Position numbers and translations under genes: made by a program. The notes under the pieces were generated by a model that saw nothing but the letters and a program-made list of their open reading frames with translations, had not been told where the DNA came from and made no database searches. 64,000 nt of DNA, from contig NZ_KB731325.1 of NCBI RefSeq assembly GCF_000353285.1, positions 386,381 through 450,380 on the forward strand, in the 5' to 3' direction. Of this stretch, positions 44,707 through 53,530 are shown piece by piece; within the stretch, counting starts at the first letter, position 1, and each line of letters starts with the position of its first letter. Source of the DNA: Leptolyngbya boryana PCC 6306. Lineage in GTDB: Bacteria > Cyanobacteriota > Cyanobacteriia > Leptolyngbyales > Leptolyngbyaceae.

Positions 44707-45804
44707 TTAGATCGGGACTTGCTGCCGTTGAAAATGTTGAAATGCAGCGAACGCATCGACCATCCGAATGCTTAAAGAATTTTCTAGCGCAAATTTATCG
44801 TGTCCAAAGCGATCGGCAATTCCGCGCCGTACCCCTTCACCAAAACTCCGTCGTGCTTCCTCAATTCCAAGTTGATTGAGAAATTCGATTAGCTCTGACT
44901 CGATAAGCATTGATGCGCCACCTCCGATAATGACCTCGCAGGTAGCATCGACATGACGAACGAAGTTGTTAATCAAAAAGCTCTCAAGCTGTCCCCAGTA
45001 AGTTGCTCGTCCAACTCGTAAGGCTTCGCTTACGTCTCGCACTTGACTTTCTCCAGCGAAGACGACTTTAGGATTTTTGCTCACGAAGGCATTCAGCAGT
45101 TTTCCATAGTCTCTTACCAGGATGCCTTGGACGGCAGCACTGCTCTCGATCGCTTCTTTGAATCCAGGTCCATTACTGGTAGATTTCCCTGGCTGAGGTT
45201 GTCCGTTCTGAAACACTAGGATTGATGCGTTTCGATGTCCCAACATCAACACTAAAAACGTGCGCGAGTCTGGAGCAATGTTTCTCAAGCTTAGTTCACT
45301 GCGCCGCCCCAAGAATAATCCAAATCCCTCTGGATAAGGTTTACACAGCGGCATCGATAGATTTACAGGTTGTCCTCGAAAAGAGAAATCGGTAGCAGCT
45401 TCTTGAATCTTTGTGCAAACCTTTAAAGCATCGGTGAACTCTGTCATCGGGAGCAATAACGCGACTTGGACAGTGAGTTGATTCGGCAACTGCGATCGCT
45501 CTCGAATCGCACCGAGGACTGCCAGCGTTTTCAACACGGCTCGTCGTTCTTTACGTTCATCGGCTCCAGTATCGCCGCCAAAGTTTTCAGCCGCGCTGCC
45601 GACGACTCGTAGTTCATCACCTACCTCTAACCAAGCTGCGTTTTCAGGAGCGGCGGTTGCATTGTGCATCTGTAATAGCTGCAAATGTTCTTTGGTCAGG
45701 GGACTGGTGACTTCAGGACTCATTAAGAGGTAGTCCAATCGACCGCGATCGCTAAACACAACTTTGGTCAAGGACTGCCCCAGGTCAATCAGAGTTTGGA
45801 TCAT
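44707..45804 (-). CDS. parM: Actin-like ATPase, ParM/StbA type
   Basis: This 365-aa protein starts MIQTLIDLGQSLTKVVFSD with the phosphate-1 motif of actin-like ATPases, has TFLVLMLGHRNASILVFQNG in the phosphate-2 position and EVIIGGGASMLIESEL as the adenosine motif. ParM filaments push plasmid copies apart during segregation. The following two genes would be the adaptor and an accessory. This argues that the region is, or was, a plasmid. Confidence 0.85.
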   Translation of the reverse strand: MIQTLIDLGQSLTKVVFSDRGRLDYLLMSPEVTSPLTKEHLQLLQMHNATAAPENAAWLEVGDELRVVGSAAENFGGDTGADERKERRAVLKTLAVLGAIRERSQLPNQLTVQVALLLPMTEFTDALKVCTKIQEAATDFSFRGQPVNLSMPLCKPYPEGFGLFLGRRSELSLRNIAPDSRTFLVLMLGHRNASILVFQNGQPQPGKSTSNGPGFKEAIESSAAVQGILVRDYGKLLNAFVSKNPKVVFAGESQVRDVSEALRVGRATYWGQLESFLINNFVRHVDATCEVIIGGGASMLIESELIEFLNQLGIEEARRSFGEGVRRGIADRFGHDKFALENSLSIRMVDAFAAFQHFQRQQVPI

Positions 45805-46405
45805 TGGCTCTATTCATTCAATAAACGATCGTTCAACAATACCGCACTGCAATGTACGGCCCTTAGTAAGGGTTACTGCATTACTCAATCGATACATATC
45901 AGATCAAAAAAGTGGGATGACAATTCTGCTAGAGAACTGAAATCAGCGAACTCAGGTGAAGCTATCTGTCCCTCATTCTGCCAACATCGCGCGATCTATT
46001 GGCAGCATTGTTACTTGTCTACACAAAACGGTGAGATAGCGCACTTTTTAGCACTTTAGTGTCATTCCTTCAGCAAGAAGGAATATCTTGTTAAGCATCA
46101 GAGCAATTTAGAGCAATTTAGAGCAATGATACTGCTGACTGAAAATCAGCACAGTGGCCGTTTGAAGGCCTTTACTGCCCTTCTCCCTTAGCCTCACACC
46201 TAATGCACAAAAATCTGTAAAATCGCATCAAAACTATTGCTATATCTGTACTTTCAGCATACATTAACCATAGCTACAGAACTGGCAAATTTACTGCTTG
46301 AACAACCAAGCATCTGTAAGAGTTTTTCATCTATCTCCAGCGCGCCTGCACTGCTCTAATCTGAGTGCATTTTCTAGTATTGGCATTTAATTTTTGAAAC
46401 GCTTT
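45805..46405. other. Non-coding region between parM and relaxase: candidate centromere/oriT
   Basis: 601 nt without a credible gene, between divergent partition and relaxase genes. It contains CCCTTA-G-TAAGGG (45860-45872), three tandem copies of AGAGCAATTT-like sequence (46100-46127), and GGCC-N7-GGCC at about 46154-46168. Partition sites and oriT commonly occupy such positions. No nic site can be identified by eye. Confidence 0.5.
46100..46127 (+). repeat. Three tandem 10-bp repeats
   Basis: AGAGCAATTT repeats twice exactly and once as AGAGCAAT; 10-bp period, so the copies lie on the same helical face. Iteron-like, in the parM-relaxase gap. Confidence 0.65.
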
Positions 46406-49400
46406 ATGCTCACTCTGGGTCGTGTTCATTCACAGAACAGCGTTCACTATTTTATGCAGGACAATCATCGACCTGGCTCGGATGCGGCAGATTTCAGTCG
46501 ATGGTATGGGCAAGGTGCGATCGCACTTTCTTGCCCAGAAGTAGTCAATGAAATCGCCTTCTCAAACATTCTTTCCGGGCTTGCTCCTACGGGCGAATCG
46601 CTTCCGGGGCGGCAAATTCATCCTCAGCATCAAGCCGGAATTGATTTAACGTTCAATGCTCCAAAATCAGTTAGCTTGGCGGCGCTGATGGGAGAGCAAG
46701 ATGTGCTGATTGCGGCTCATACTCAAGCGATCGCACACACTCTACAGATTGTTGAGCAGCGCTATGCCTACACGCGGCTTTGTGAGCAAGGACAGCGCCA
46801 ACTTGTGCCCACTCAGAACTTAGTAATCGCGGCGTTTCAGCACGAAACTTCTCGCGCTCATGACCCTCATTTGCATACGCATTGTGTGGTTGCAAATCTG
46901 ACTCAAATTGCAAATGGGGAGTGGCGGACGATCGAGACGACGGGGATCTATCGCGATCGTAGTTTCCTCAGTGCGCTTTACACGAATGCACTTGCCGACC
47001 AGATTCGCCAGCTCGGTTATGAGATTACATTGCGTCCCGATTCGCATTTTGAACTGGCTGGATACGCGCTGGAACAGCTTCAGCATTTTAGTAAACGTCG
47101 TCAGCAGATTCTAAATCTGGTGGGAGAATCAGCAACGCCAGCAATGAAACAATGGGCGTGTCTCGCAACTCGTCCTCGCAAGATTTTGAACATTGATACT
47201 GCTGAATTGAATGAGTGGTGGCAAACCCAAAATTCTGCACTTCAGCTTGATATTCGCCATCCTGCTCCAATCGAGCAATCTAGGTTTAGTCGTTCGATCG
47301 ATGCAGTTTTAATGGATGCGATCGCAACCTGCACCCAAACGCGATCGCTCTTTTCGCAGACAGAATTAGAACGTCGGATCTTTGATCGAGTTCAGCCGTT
47401 TAGCTATGGCGATTTTTTGGAAACACTTCAAGCATTGCAGCAAGCCGGAAAGCTGATTGCACTAGGAAATCAGTATTGGACAATTCCAGATCGGCATTCC
47501 TTCTCTGTTGATGTTGCTCCAGCGATTCGTGCGATTTCAAAAGGGAATGCGCTGAATGGATTTGCTCAACTTTTGGAATGCGATCGTGTATTTGAATCTG
47601 CGAATCCGTTTCAAGCAGCAATCGATGCCTATCTTGCTTTGAAGCCTAGCGATCGCGCCCACACTGCTTTGATTGTTGCTGATGAAGATAGCCGAAATCG
47701 ACTTGAGCAAGATCTTGCTCAAGCTCACCAGGCTCACGAATCAACCTTCACGCTTTGGCAACTTCAGCCGCAACCTCTCACAGTTTCTCAAGCGTTAAGG
47801 GTTCAGTCATTTCAGATCAATGATGTTGTGATTCCTCGTTACCACTATCCTGTTTTGGGCTTGAGCAAAGGGGAACCTTATACAATCGTGGCGCTTCAGG
47901 CTAAAACTTTTACGCTACGGGATTCTTCTCAGGCTGAATTGACGATCGAGCCTCGACAATTTCGCAAGCACCTTTACCGACCACAGCCAATTACGGTTAG
48001 TTTAGGCGATCGCTTGCAGTGGACAACACCGCATCAGGATGGTTCTCACTTTACGATCGCAGCAATTACCGATACCACTGCGTCAATTCAATACTCAAAC
48101 GGGCAGATTGAACAGCTTGATCCTCATCAAAGCTACTTTCTCCAAGATGCTCGAATTTTTACTACAACTGATGTCCCACCCTCAAATCTTAAGCAACTTC
48201 TTGTGGTTGAACCTGTTGCGATTTCTCTCACACGATGGATTCAAACTCTACCTGCTCTTCCCGACAATCTCGTTGTATATAGCGATCGCATTCCTGCCTT
48301 ATTTGATCGGTTACGGAATGCCTCATCGCGAGTTTATTCTTATCCCAACTATGACTCAACCTCCAGACCTACCCAACTTGAACAATCTGCTGCAAATTCT
48401 CAGCCAGCAGCAAAACGAGTTTCAAAACTTAACTCAAAGCATTCACTCCTGGCAAGAAACCAATCAGAACGCTCTACAACACCTGAAAATCGACCAAGCC
48501 GACTTGAGGAGTACGCTCGAAACCTTCTTAGCGGAATTAAGCAATATTCTGAGCAGCAAGCCATCGAATTCGCCACCGAACCCCTTAGTCGAGCAATTAC
48601 AAGCCTTGCAGCAAAGCTTGACCAGACTGAGCGAACATTTGGAAATCAACACCGAAGGACAGCAGCATTTGAGTCAGCAGTTCGAGACATTGTTGATCTC
48701 ACAAGCCTCATTAGGCAAGCAATTAGAACAACTGAATGCCTTGCAGCAGCAATTATCCATGCACCTCGAACCTCCTCAATAAATACGATTGCATTCTATG
48801 AACTCAAATCACCTACAACAAAGCCTGGCTCATTTGGAAAACCGCCTTCAACAGCTTCAGAACAGCCTCGACACGAGTTCTCGAATGAACCAGCAAGAGT
48901 TGTCTCAGCTACGACATCTCATTCACCGCTTGCTGATTCAGAGATCGATACAAAGCCCAACTCCAAAAGACCTGAATCTCCCAACAAATCTGCCTTCACC
49001 CAAGACCGTACAAACGTTGCTTCAACAGCAGGAAAAACGCCTTCGGGAGCGTCTTCAGCAACTTCAGCAACACTCTCCGCTCAACTGACACAGCTTTTGC
49101 CTCAACTTTGTGATTGGCGAGAGCAGCAAGTAATCACGAACGCCTCGATCACACTCAATCCAGTTCTGATGCACTTACACCACTGGATTAATGCTGCACT
49201 TGCAATCCCAGTTTCTCAAAGTCAAGCGAATCTAGCTCAATTCCTAAGCCACCAGCAGCAACTCATCACGGGAGTTATCCACAGCGTTTCCCACATCCAA
49301 AATTTTGTTGTTCAGAAATCAGAAAATTCTCATTTATTGCATCATGTCCGACTGCCCATTCAATCCGACTTCACAGAACGCCTTATTAACCTTGCTGACC

Positions 49401-50701
49401 ACGCTGAACGAGCGGCAAGTCGCGATCGCGAATTTACTCAACACTTTATGCGATCAACAAGCCAGTTTCAGCGATCGACTCACCGTTCTAGAAAATCAGA
49501 TCCTTCAAGCCGATCCGACTATCGAGCAGCATCTCAACGCACTGACTACCCAACTCAACCCATTGCCCGCCTCGCTCTCGACCTTACACGATGGCATGAA
49601 TCAGTGCGTGACCTATTCGCGCAGTTTCCTCGTCGAGTTGAGGCGCTTCACGCGGATGAAACGACCGAAGCGACCTGCACAGAGCTTGCAGGACTCGCTG
49701 ACCAACTTACGACGAATGATTCAAACCAACACTCAGGTCTATCTGGAACTGTTGCAGCAATTACAGCAACCCGATCCCACCTTGCAGCAGGCATTACAGA
49801 TTTTGCAGCAGGCATTGGTCGAGCAAACGCAGCAGTTACAGACCACCTTACAAACGCCCGATGCCACCTTACAGCAGTCGTTAGAGACGCTCACGAGTGT
49901 ATTGCAGAACTTACAAGAGCAATTGAACACTCACGCGCAATCGATCGCCTCGCTGACACAGTCGATCGAGCAGTGGCAGAGTGTCAGCGAATCGCTTCCG
50001 AACGAGTAATTTTCCAAAGTTTGGAAAAATCTTCTCTAGAATCAGCGACTCCAATTTTCCAAACTTTGGAAAATTCAGCTTTAATTCCTGTCTCTTCCCA
50101 GTCTAACGATTTTTCAGGGTTTGGTTGGATAACAGGACAGGGAGCGCTAAATCGTGTGGTGCTAGTAGAAACACCAGAAGATGCTACTGCACTTGCTCAA
50201 CTCGATATCACTCGGCTCGAACACCCTGGACGATCGCTGTACCTAGCCATGACTGATTCTGTGCCAAAAGCGCTTCAGGAGTGGGCGGCAATGCCAGGGA
50301 GAACTGCGATCGCGGCGGGCGATCCAGAATTTATTCGACGGGTTCAGAAGGAGATTGGACAATCTCAATCATTACTTGTGCCCGATGGTTTTACCTGGCA
50401 AAAATTGCTTCAGATGGGACATCAAAATCCTGCTCAACTTTTGCACCACTATCGTCAAGGACTCACGGGCGAACCCACCGCAATTCTTCTAGAATCGGCA
50501 AAACGAGCATTACGGCTAGGTCAACCTATGGAATTAGTGCGATCGATGCTGATAACGGCTGAACGAGTGGAAACGATGCGGCAGCTTCAGCAGGCGGAGC
50601 AATATGTTCAGGCAATTGTCGATCGCGCCTACAAAAACGCTTCAGAGCAACAGAATTCTATAATTCAGCCGATTCGGAAGCTTAAAGTGCAGCAATTGTA
50701 G
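46406..50701 (+). CDS. MobF/TrwC-type conjugative relaxase with degenerate helicase and Toprim-like C-terminus
   Basis: ATG at 46406 (MLTLGRVHSQNSVHYFMQ) fits the MobF start; 1431 aa. The relaxase domain (1-300) has the catalytic Tyr in VHYF, APKSVSLAAL and the three-His metal site HDPHLHTHCVVAN near 151. Residues about 300-640 resemble the TrwC helicase in parts (PVLGLSKGEPYTIVAL, YSNGQIEQLDPHQSYFL) but no Walker A is present. Residues 648-1201 are low-complexity Ser/Thr/Arg/Ala-rich and overlap three ORFs in the +1 frame. FGWITGQGALNRVVLVETPE from about 1238 looks Toprim-like. It would nick oriT and lead DNA transfer; unwinding would need another helicase. Confidence 0.88.
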   Translation: MLTLGRVHSQNSVHYFMQDNHRPGSDAADFSRWYGQGAIALSCPEVVNEIAFSNILSGLAPTGESLPGRQIHPQHQAGIDLTFNAPKSVSLAALMGEQDVLIAAHTQAIAHTLQIVEQRYAYTRLCEQGQRQLVPTQNLVIAAFQHETSRAHDPHLHTHCVVANLTQIANGEWRTIETTGIYRDRSFLSALYTNALADQIRQLGYEITLRPDSHFELAGYALEQLQHFSKRRQQILNLVGESATPAMKQWACLATRPRKILNIDTAELNEWWQTQNSALQLDIRHPAPIEQSRFSRSIDAVLMDAIATCTQTRSLFSQTELERRIFDRVQPFSYGDFLETLQALQQAGKLIALGNQYWTIPDRHSFSVDVAPAIRAISKGNALNGFAQLLECDRVFESANPFQAAIDAYLALKPSDRAHTALIVADEDSRNRLEQDLAQAHQAHESTFTLWQLQPQPLTVSQALRVQSFQINDVVIPRYHYPVLGLSKGEPYTIVALQAKTFTLRDSSQAELTIEPRQFRKHLYRPQPITVSLGDRLQWTTPHQDGSHFTIAAITDTTASIQYSNGQIEQLDPHQSYFLQDARIFTTTDVPPSNLKQLLVVEPVAISLTRWIQTLPALPDNLVVYSDRIPALFDRLRNASSRVYSYPNYDSTSRPTQLEQSAANSQPAAKRVSKLNSKHSLLARNQSERSTTPENRPSRLEEYARNLLSGIKQYSEQQAIEFATEPLSRAITSLAAKLDQTERTFGNQHRRTAAFESAVRDIVDLTSLIRQAIRTTECLAAAIIHAPRTSSINTIAFYELKSPTTKPGSFGKPPSTASEQPRHEFSNEPARVVSATTSHSPLADSEIDTKPNSKRPESPNKSAFTQDRTNVASTAGKTPSGASSATSATLSAQLTQLLPQLCDWREQQVITNASITLNPVLMHLHHWINAALAIPVSQSQANLAQFLSHQQQLITGVIHSVSHIQNFVVQKSENSHLLHHVRLPIQSDFTERLINLADHAERAASRDREFTQHFMRSTSQFQRSTHRSRKSDPSSRSDYRAASQRTDYPTQPIARLALDLTRWHESVRDLFAQFPRRVEALHADETTEATCTELAGLADQLTTNDSNQHSGLSGTVAAITATRSHLAAGITDFAAGIGRANAAVTDHLTNARCHLTAVVRDAHECIAELTRAIEHSRAIDRLADTVDRAVAECQRIASERVIFQSLEKSSLESATPIFQTLENSALIPVSSQSNDFSGFGWITGQGALNRVVLVETPEDATALAQLDITRLEHPGRSLYLAMTDSVPKALQEWAAMPGRTAIAAGDPEFIRRVQKEIGQSQSLLVPDGFTWQKLLQMGHQNPAQLLHHYRQGLTGEPTAILLESAKRALRLGQPMELVRSMLITAERVETMRQLQQAEQYVQAIVDRAYKNASEQQNSIIQPIRKLKVQQL
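48351..48782 (+). CDS. Overprinted coiled-coil ORF A (143 aa) inside relaxase
   Basis: In the +1 frame relative to the relaxase, an ATG at 48351 opens MTQPPDLPNLNNLLQILSQQ, then QQNEFQNLTQSIHSWQETNQ, VEQLQALQQSLTRLSEHLEI and LEQLNALQQQLSMHLEPP. This is a Leu/Gln heptad-like coiled coil. The frame is actually open from 48039, but that earlier part looks like noise. No clear ribosome binding site. Expression is unproven; the case rests on length, composition and likeness to ORFs B and C. Confidence 0.55.
   Translation: MTQPPDLPNLNNLLQILSQQQNEFQNLTQSIHSWQETNQNALQHLKIDQADLRSTLETFLAELSNILSSKPSNSPPNPLVEQLQALQQSLTRLSEHLEINTEGQQHLSQQFETLLISQASLGKQLEQLNALQQQLSMHLEPPQ
48798..49088 (+). CDS. Overprinted coiled-coil ORF B (96 aa) inside relaxase
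   Basis: Same +1 frame as ORF A; the ATG lies 15 nt after the stop of A. Reads MNSNHLQQSLAHLENRLQQL, NQQELSQLRHLIHRLLIQRS and LLQQQEKRLRERLQQLQQHS. Heptad pattern of Leu with Gln, Glu and Arg. The relaxase frame over the same bases is Ser/Ala/Thr-rich without pattern. Confidence 0.5.
   Translation: MNSNHLQQSLAHLENRLQQLQNSLDTSSRMNQQELSQLRHLIHRLLIQRSIQSPTPKDLNLPTNLPSPKTVQTLLQQQEKRLRERLQQLQQHSPLN
49344..50009 (+). CDS. Overprinted coiled-coil ORF C (221 aa) inside relaxase
   Basis: Same +1 frame. MSDCPFNPTSQNALLTLLTT leads into LNERQVAIANLLNTLCDQQA, a basic patch RRFTRMKRPKRPAQSLQD, and repeated heptads QQLQQPDPTLQQALQILQQ and SLETLTSVLQNLQEQLNTHA, ending SLTQSIEQWQS, a motif shared with ORF A (NLTQSIHSWQ). 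A 19-bp palindrome begins at the base after its stop. 666 nt open in a second frame next to a real gene is unusual. Confidence 0.55.
   Translation: MSDCPFNPTSQNALLTLLTTLNERQVAIANLLNTLCDQQASFSDRLTVLENQILQADPTIEQHLNALTTQLNPLPASLSTLHDGMNQCVTYSRSFLVELRRFTRMKRPKRPAQSLQDSLTNLRRMIQTNTQVYLELLQQLQQPDPTLQQALQILQQALVEQTQQLQTTLQTPDATLQQSLETLTSVLQNLQEQLNTHAQSIASLTQSIEQWQSVSESLPNE
50008..50030. repeat. Palindromic repeat, copy 3 (coding)
   Basis: TTTTCCAAA-G-TTTGGAAAA (50010-50028) flanked by A/T; in the relaxase frame it encodes IFQSLEKS. Starts directly after the stop of ORF C. Confidence 0.75.
50053..50075. repeat. Palindromic repeat, copy 4 (coding)
   Basis: Perfect 23-bp palindrome with half AATTTTCCAAA around a central C; encodes IFQTLENS in the relaxase frame. 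Confidence 0.8.
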
Positions 50702-51129
50702 ACATAGTGCATATTTACTAACTGACAAAATTGGGCTTGGAAGCAGGCTCATATGGTAAAACGGCATTTGCAATTTATACTACTCAGGAGAAGCAGACAA
50801 GGTAATTCTCTTGCTTCCAAGGTTGTCGATTTGACCTATCTAATACAGATGGAATGAACTTCACACGCCAACTCGAAAAGCAACTGCACGATCTACAAAT
50901 ACCTTTTCGCTAAAGTCGTTTAAGTGTGGGTGAAGTATCTAGGCGGCGTATCTTTAGGCAAACGCTAAATTAAAGAAATTCTTCAGTGGTCATATCTTAC
51001 TCTCCTCGTAACAGTTTTGAATTAGTCTGGTTAGCATTGATACCCAAAATCACTCAATTGCGCTACGATGTCTAGCAAATCTAATTCTTGCCAAGATTAA
51101 GAGACGGCGGTTTTTGAGGTGCTGGTAGC
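50702..51129. other. Intergenic region before the AT-rich cargo pair
   Basis: 428 nt, no supported gene. A 19-codon frame at about 50853 (MNFTRQLEKQLHDLQIPFR) may be chance or a remnant. The promoter of the Sll1717-type gene should be in the right half. Confidence 0.35.
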
Positions 51130-53487
51130 ATGAAAACTGGTTTTTTTGCTTATAGTGGTCAACCTAGGTCAGTAGGGGAATCAATTGAAGAAGCAATAAA
51201 TCTCATTAATGGTTCTGGCGTCGCCGCGTTAAAATCCTGGAGAAATTATGTAGTTAATGGCAAACTCATTATTGATGAGGTATCGAGAGCTATTGATGAA
51301 GCTGACTGCTTTTGTGCTGATTTAACCGGATTTAGTGATAATGTTCTCTTTGAACTTGGATATGCAATAGCGAAGAGTAAACCCATATTTTTGATTCTAG
51401 ACTATTCGCACATTGAATCGATAAGGCGATATAGAGAACTTTCATCCCTAACGACGATCGGTTATCAAAAGTATGTAAACAGTGCTGAAATTTTGGCAGC
51501 CTTTGCTTCCTTCGCATCTGATTTTCAAGCTCAAAATCGAGTAAAAAGAAAGCAGTCATCTGTTTCAAATAAGCCCTTAGTTTTTGTTAAAAATCAATTT
51601 GATACCCCCTATAGTCGGGCTATAACTAACAAAATTGTAGAGTCTAGAATTCCTTACATTGTAGATGACGCATCGGAGAATCAAGTACAGCCTATCGAGT
51701 GGTACTTACATCAGTTGAACAATGCCGCTTTAATAGAATTTTCTGCAACATCTCGTAGAGGGTATGAACTTCAGAACTCAAAATGCTCACTCGTTGGAGG
51801 GTTAGCTTTTGGATATGGTCTAGATCTTTTAATGATAGCGGAGGAGCCTTATGAAGTACCAATTGATTACAGAGATCTTCTTATTACATACGACAATAAA
51901 CAAAGATGTGAAGAAGTAGTCACTGAATTTCTGGCTCCTTTGAAGCTAAAACTTTTAGATTACTATTCACAGCAGGATACAAGTCGGAAGATCAAGAAGA
52001 AGGTGACAGAGCTTCAGAAAATCAGTTTCGGTGAATTTTTAGCGGAACACGAGAGTGAAGAACTAGCAGATTACTATGTTGAAACATTTAATCTATCTAC
52101 TTTAATCAAAAATGACTACAACATTGTAATTGGGAGGAAGGGAACAGGAAAAACGGCAACATTATATTATCTAAAAAGTTTTTTGGAAAACGACAATAGA
52201 AATCATATTTGTTTAATCAAGCCAGTCAATTTTGAGATAGACGCGTTGGTCAAAATACTGCAAGTTTCCTCAGAAGAGTATGAAAGAAGCTACTTGGTAG
52301 AAAGTGCTTGGAAGCTTCTGATTTATACTGAAGTAGCAAAATCTATATATCTCAAAACTATCTTGAAGCCACTCTATGCTCTTTCCTCTGCTGAATCAGA
52401 ATTTAAAAGCTTCATTGATAAGAATTCTGAGCTATTCCTAAAAGATTTTTCCGAAAGACTGGAAGAAGAGCTAGAAAATATTCGTCAATCTAAGATGATG
52501 AATAAAGATGAGAAATTCTCAGAATTTAAGATAAAGTTGGCAGAGATTATGCATGAAGAAACTTTAGCCAGCATAAGAAACTTGTTGTCAAACTTGTTTG
52601 ACAAAGATAGAAAGATTTTTGTATTGATAGATAACCTAGATAAGTCTTGGAAGAAAGATAATAAGCTTGCTCTTCAAAGCGAGTGGATTTTAGGATTGCT
52701 TGGAGTTACAGGGAGAATTGTTAGAGAGCTATCTTCTTTCAGAGTCAGGGGTCAACAGAAAAAGATAGATTTTCATCTAACTGTTTTCTTGAGAAGCGAC
52801 ATCTTCAAATATATTCTAGGTAAGGCTAGAGAACCAGATAAAATTGAATACTCTAATCTGCTCAAGCTTGGTGATAAGGATGTTTTATTTAGAATTATAG
52901 AGGAAAGATTTGTTGAGTTGAGCAGCAATGAGATGCTTCCGGAGAGCTTGTGGAATAAATATATTGTTGAAAGTGTAGATTCAACGTCTACTAAAGACTA
53001 TATTTATGAAAGAATAATACCTCGACCTAGAGATATTATTTATTTCTTCAAAAACGCGCACGAGAATGCTATATCTAGAGGACACTCAATCATTACTGAA
53101 GAAGATTTGAAGTTAGCTTATAACAACTACTCATCTTGGGTTTTTACCTCAATGATGGTTGAAAATGGAGTCAATATAGCTCAACTCAAAGAATTTCTTT
53201 ATCACTTAGTAGGACAACATCAGATTGTTGACAAAACGACTTTGTTTGCAGCTATGTGCGATGCGAACTTGCCTGATTCTGAAGAGTTTCTAGACAATTT
53301 AATTGAGCATTTAGCAACTCTTTCTATTGTTGGCAAAGAAGTGGCTGAAAATCAGTTTGAGTTCGAGTACGCATTCGATAGTAAAGATCTGATTAATGCT
53401 AAGTCGAGAAGAGTAAACTCAAATCGCTATAAAATCCACAACGCTCTTGTTCCCCTGCTCGACCTAATTGATCAGTCTGAGACATAA
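51130..53487 (+). CDS. TIR-like/P-loop ATPase of Sll1717 type (candidate defence protein)
   Basis: This 785-aa protein has an N-terminal TIR/deoxyribosyltransferase-like fold: KTGFFAYSGQPRSVGESIEE, VSRAIDEADCFCADLTGFSD and NVLFELGYAIAKSKPIFLIL, the Glu of FELGYA being the usual catalytic position. Residues about 150-270 look like a second, degenerate copy (AALIEFSATSRRGYELQ, LVGGLAFGYGLDLLMIAEEP). A P-loop ATPase follows: Walker A IVIGRKGTGKTATLYY near 335 and Walker B IFVLIDNLDKSW near 495. I recall this as the Sll1717-type ATPase family. Much more AT-rich than its neighbours, suggesting recent acquisition. An NAD-degrading or nucleotide-sensing defence role is inference. Confidence 0.8.
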   Translation: MKTGFFAYSGQPRSVGESIEEAINLINGSGVAALKSWRNYVVNGKLIIDEVSRAIDEADCFCADLTGFSDNVLFELGYAIAKSKPIFLILDYSHIESIRRYRELSSLTTIGYQKYVNSAEILAAFASFASDFQAQNRVKRKQSSVSNKPLVFVKNQFDTPYSRAITNKIVESRIPYIVDDASENQVQPIEWYLHQLNNAALIEFSATSRRGYELQNSKCSLVGGLAFGYGLDLLMIAEEPYEVPIDYRDLLITYDNKQRCEEVVTEFLAPLKLKLLDYYSQQDTSRKIKKKVTELQKISFGEFLAEHESEELADYYVETFNLSTLIKNDYNIVIGRKGTGKTATLYYLKSFLENDNRNHICLIKPVNFEIDALVKILQVSSEEYERSYLVESAWKLLIYTEVAKSIYLKTILKPLYALSSAESEFKSFIDKNSELFLKDFSERLEEELENIRQSKMMNKDEKFSEFKIKLAEIMHEETLASIRNLLSNLFDKDRKIFVLIDNLDKSWKKDNKLALQSEWILGLLGVTGRIVRELSSFRVRGQQKKIDFHLTVFLRSDIFKYILGKAREPDKIEYSNLLKLGDKDVLFRIIEERFVELSSNEMLPESLWNKYIVESVDSTSTKDYIYERIIPRPRDIIYFFKNAHENAISRGHSIITEEDLKLAYNNYSSWVFTSMMVENGVNIAQLKEFLYHLVGQHQIVDKTTLFAAMCDANLPDSEEFLDNLIEHLATLSIVGKEVAENQFEFEYAFDSKDLINAKSRRVNSNRYKIHNALVPLLDLIDQSET

Positions 53488-53530
53488 CATACCTTTGCTC
53501 TTTCACTATAATAACAGGCGAAACCTTTCG

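Noticed and set aside
48039..48350. Upstream extension of overprinted ORF A
   Set aside because: The alternative frame is open but the product is not heptad-like and the relaxase frame here resembles a helicase remnant, so the extension is probably chance.
49739..49930. Cys-rich minus-strand ORF resembling a metallothionein
   Set aside because: It is the antisense of CAG/TTA-rich coiled-coil codons in ORF C, which automatically yield Cys and Asn codons.
50010..50028. Palindrome after ORF C as a transcription terminator
   Set aside because: The loop would be a single base and no T-run follows; a binding site or REP-like element is more likely.
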